Shown here piece after piece: positions 4,462-5,384 of a stretch of 5,384 nt of DNA. The DNA is from JAXDLH01 sp034666705 (lineage in GTDB: Bacteria; Chloroflexota; UBA6077; SHYK01). The number at the start of each line of letters is the position of its first letter. The first letter of the stretch is position 1. The DNA lies in the NCBI GenBank assembly GCA_034666705.1, contig JAXDLH010000277.1, positions 1 to 5,384 on the forward strand, written 5' to 3'. The notes beneath the pieces were generated by a model, which did no database searches, had not been told where the DNA came from, and worked only from the letters and a program-made list of their open reading frames with translations. The position numbers were made by a program, and so were the translations under genes.

Positions 4462-5295
4462 ATGCGTTTGAGCGTGACGCACGTGACGCGCCTTGCGTAC
4501 TCGGAGACGGTGACCGAGGAGGTCATGGAGTGCCGCTTGGGGCCACTCTCTGACGAGGACCAGCGGTGGGAGCGGTTCGAGCTGCGCGCCCGGCCGAGTG
4601 GCCAGATCCGCTCGTACATCGACGCGTTTGGGAACCCCGGCTACCTGGTCACCCTCGCCGCTCCGCATGAGCTGATCGAGCTGACGACGCAGAGCGAGGT
4701 CACCACGCTGCTGGCAGACCCGTTTGCGATGCCTGCCGAGCCTCCGCGACCGCTGGCGCCACTCGAGCGCTACGATTACCTGGCGCCGTCGCGCCTGGTC
4801 CCCCGTGAGCCCGAGCTCGCCCGGTTAGCCGAACCCTTGCGGTCCATCGCCGGCGAGCACGCGTTCGAGGCGGCCAAACAGCTCATGGAGTTGGTTCACG
4901 GTGAGTTCCGGTACGTGCTCGATGCCACGACGACGACGACGACCGTGGCCGAGGTGCTCGCCGGCCGCGCCGGAGTGTGTCAGGACTTCGCCCACGTCCT
5001 CATCGGCCTCTGCCGCGCGGTGGAGATGCCGGCGCGCTACGTGAGCGGCTACGTCCTGACGGGCCGCGAGGTGGATGGCCTGGCGGCGAACGCCTCGCAT
5101 GCCTGGGTCGAAGTCTACGTGCCTACGCATGGCTGGCGCGGCTTCGACCCGGCCAATAACTTGCTGGCCAGCGACTCCCACGTAAAGATGGCCACTGGCC
5201 GCGACTATGGCGACGTGCCGCCGACGCGCGGTACCTTTCGAGGTGCCGCTGAGAGTGAGCTGACGGTCGAGGTGACCGTGCGCAAGCTGGGGTAA
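4462..5295 (+). CDS. Transglutaminase-like family protein (second of two)
   Basis: A predicted 277-aa cytoplasmic protein. MRLSVTHVTRLAYSETVTEE is the typical opening of the bacterial transglutaminase N-terminal domain. With GGAAG at 4451-4455, 6 nt upstream, this supports ATG 4462 over any longer form. DAFGN (54-58) marks the N-terminal domain. The catalytic core has Cys173 (AGVCQDFAH), His213 (SHAWVE) and Asp229 (GFDPANN), a complete triad, plus MPARYVSGYV and the C-terminal GRDYGDVPPTRGTF. It differs clearly from the first transglutaminase in N-domain sequence and length, so it is a diverged paralogue rather than a recent duplicate. A run of six threonines (156-161) lies just before the catalytic helix. 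Substrate unknown; peptidase or amide transfer on the ATP-grasp product is a plausible but unproven role. Confidence 0.93.
   Translation: MRLSVTHVTRLAYSETVTEEVMECRLGPLSDEDQRWERFELRARPSGQIRSYIDAFGNPGYLVTLAAPHELIELTTQSEVTTLLADPFAMPAEPPRPLAPLERYDYLAPSRLVPREPELARLAEPLRSIAGEHAFEAAKQLMELVHGEFRYVLDATTTTTTVAEVLAGRAGVCQDFAHVLIGLCRAVEMPARYVSGYVLTGREVDGLAANASHAWVEVYVPTHGWRGFDPANNLLASDSHVKMATGRDYGDVPPTRGTFRGAAESELTVEVTVRKLG
4927..4944 (+). repeat. ACG trinucleotide repeat encoding a threonine run near the active site
   Basis: Five ACG codons plus ACC give Thr156-Thr161 in the second transglutaminase, 12 residues before catalytic Cys173. Relatives have a short Thr-containing turn here leading into the 'EVL..r.GVCQDFAH' helix, so this looks like expansion of an existing loop by in-frame slippage. 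Confidence 0.75.
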
Positions 5296-5310
5296 CGAGC
5301 GAGGCACACC

Positions 5311-5384
5311 ATGGAGATCCCCGCGGATCCATATCCGTACCGCTGCGATCCGGCACGACTCGCCCTGCTGATCATCGACATGCA
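5311..5384 (+). CDS. Probable isochorismatase-like cysteine hydrolase (N-terminus only, cut by window edge)
   Basis: Twenty-four codons are visible before the window ends: MEIPADPYPY, then RCDPARLALLIIDM, with the next codon starting CA. The pattern 'PYPY..DPARtALLvIDMQ' is the usual N-terminus of isochorismatase-like cysteine hydrolases, and the Asp of IDM (residue 23) is the expected first member of their Asp-Lys-Cys triad. The Lys and Cys lie outside the window and cannot be checked. The family hydrolyses amides and related bonds (biuret, ureidoacrylate, nicotinamide, N-carbamoyl compounds). GAGG (5301-5304), 6 nt upstream, supports the start. The gene begins only 15 nt after the second transglutaminase stop, so co-transcription is likely. 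With so few residues the family call is good but not certain, and the substrate is unknown. Confidence 0.7.
   Translation, partial: MEIPADPYPYRCDPARLALLIIDM

Overview
The window comes from a GC-rich bacterial chromosome. Codons are strongly G/C-ending, genes are tightly packed, ribosome binding sites are clear, and one gene encodes a lipoprotein signal peptide. The lineage cannot be fixed from the sequence. The NMT1-type lipoprotein with an Ala/Gly/Ser/Thr-rich linker would fit GC-rich groups such as Chloroflexota, Actinomycetota or related soil/metagenomic lineages, but that is only a guess. No RNA gene, IS, prophage or CRISPR array was seen.

Layout. (1) Positions 400 to 1, minus strand: the N-terminal third of a NMT1/SsuA-like ABC-transporter substrate-binding lipoprotein, cut by the window edge. 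(2) Positions 401-858: a divergent intergenic region. It holds a structured minus-strand leader with an intrinsic terminator about 80 nt before the lipoprotein start, hairpins near its ribosome binding site, an operator-like set of inverted half-sites, and a candidate plus-strand promoter. (3) Positions 859-4313, plus strand: a compact three-gene run of transglutaminase-like protein, circularly permuted type 2 ATP-grasp protein (COG2308) and alpha-E/DUF403 protein (COG2307). The first two overlap by one base; the second and third are 3 nt apart. (4) Positions 4314-4461: a 148-nt gap with a strong hairpin. (5) Positions 4462-5295: a second, different transglutaminase-like protein with an intact Cys-His-Asp triad. 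(6) From 5311 to the edge: the first 24 codons of a probable isochorismatase-like cysteine hydrolase, 15 nt downstream.

How the genes may work together. ATP-grasp plus alpha-E plus transglutaminase-like genes form a recurrent, biochemically little-characterised bacterial module. Comparative genomics has predicted that it makes or conjugates a peptide (ATP-grasp as amidoligase) and trims or transfers it (transglutaminase fold as peptidase or amidotransferase). In some genomes it sits with the proteasome-like peptidase Anbu, which is not seen here. This copy has two catalytically complete transglutaminase-like enzymes bracketing the ligase and alpha-E pair, followed closely by an amide/imide-type hydrolase. 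The divergent lipoprotein could import a small nitrogenous or related solute, but nothing in the sequence ties it to the module beyond position.
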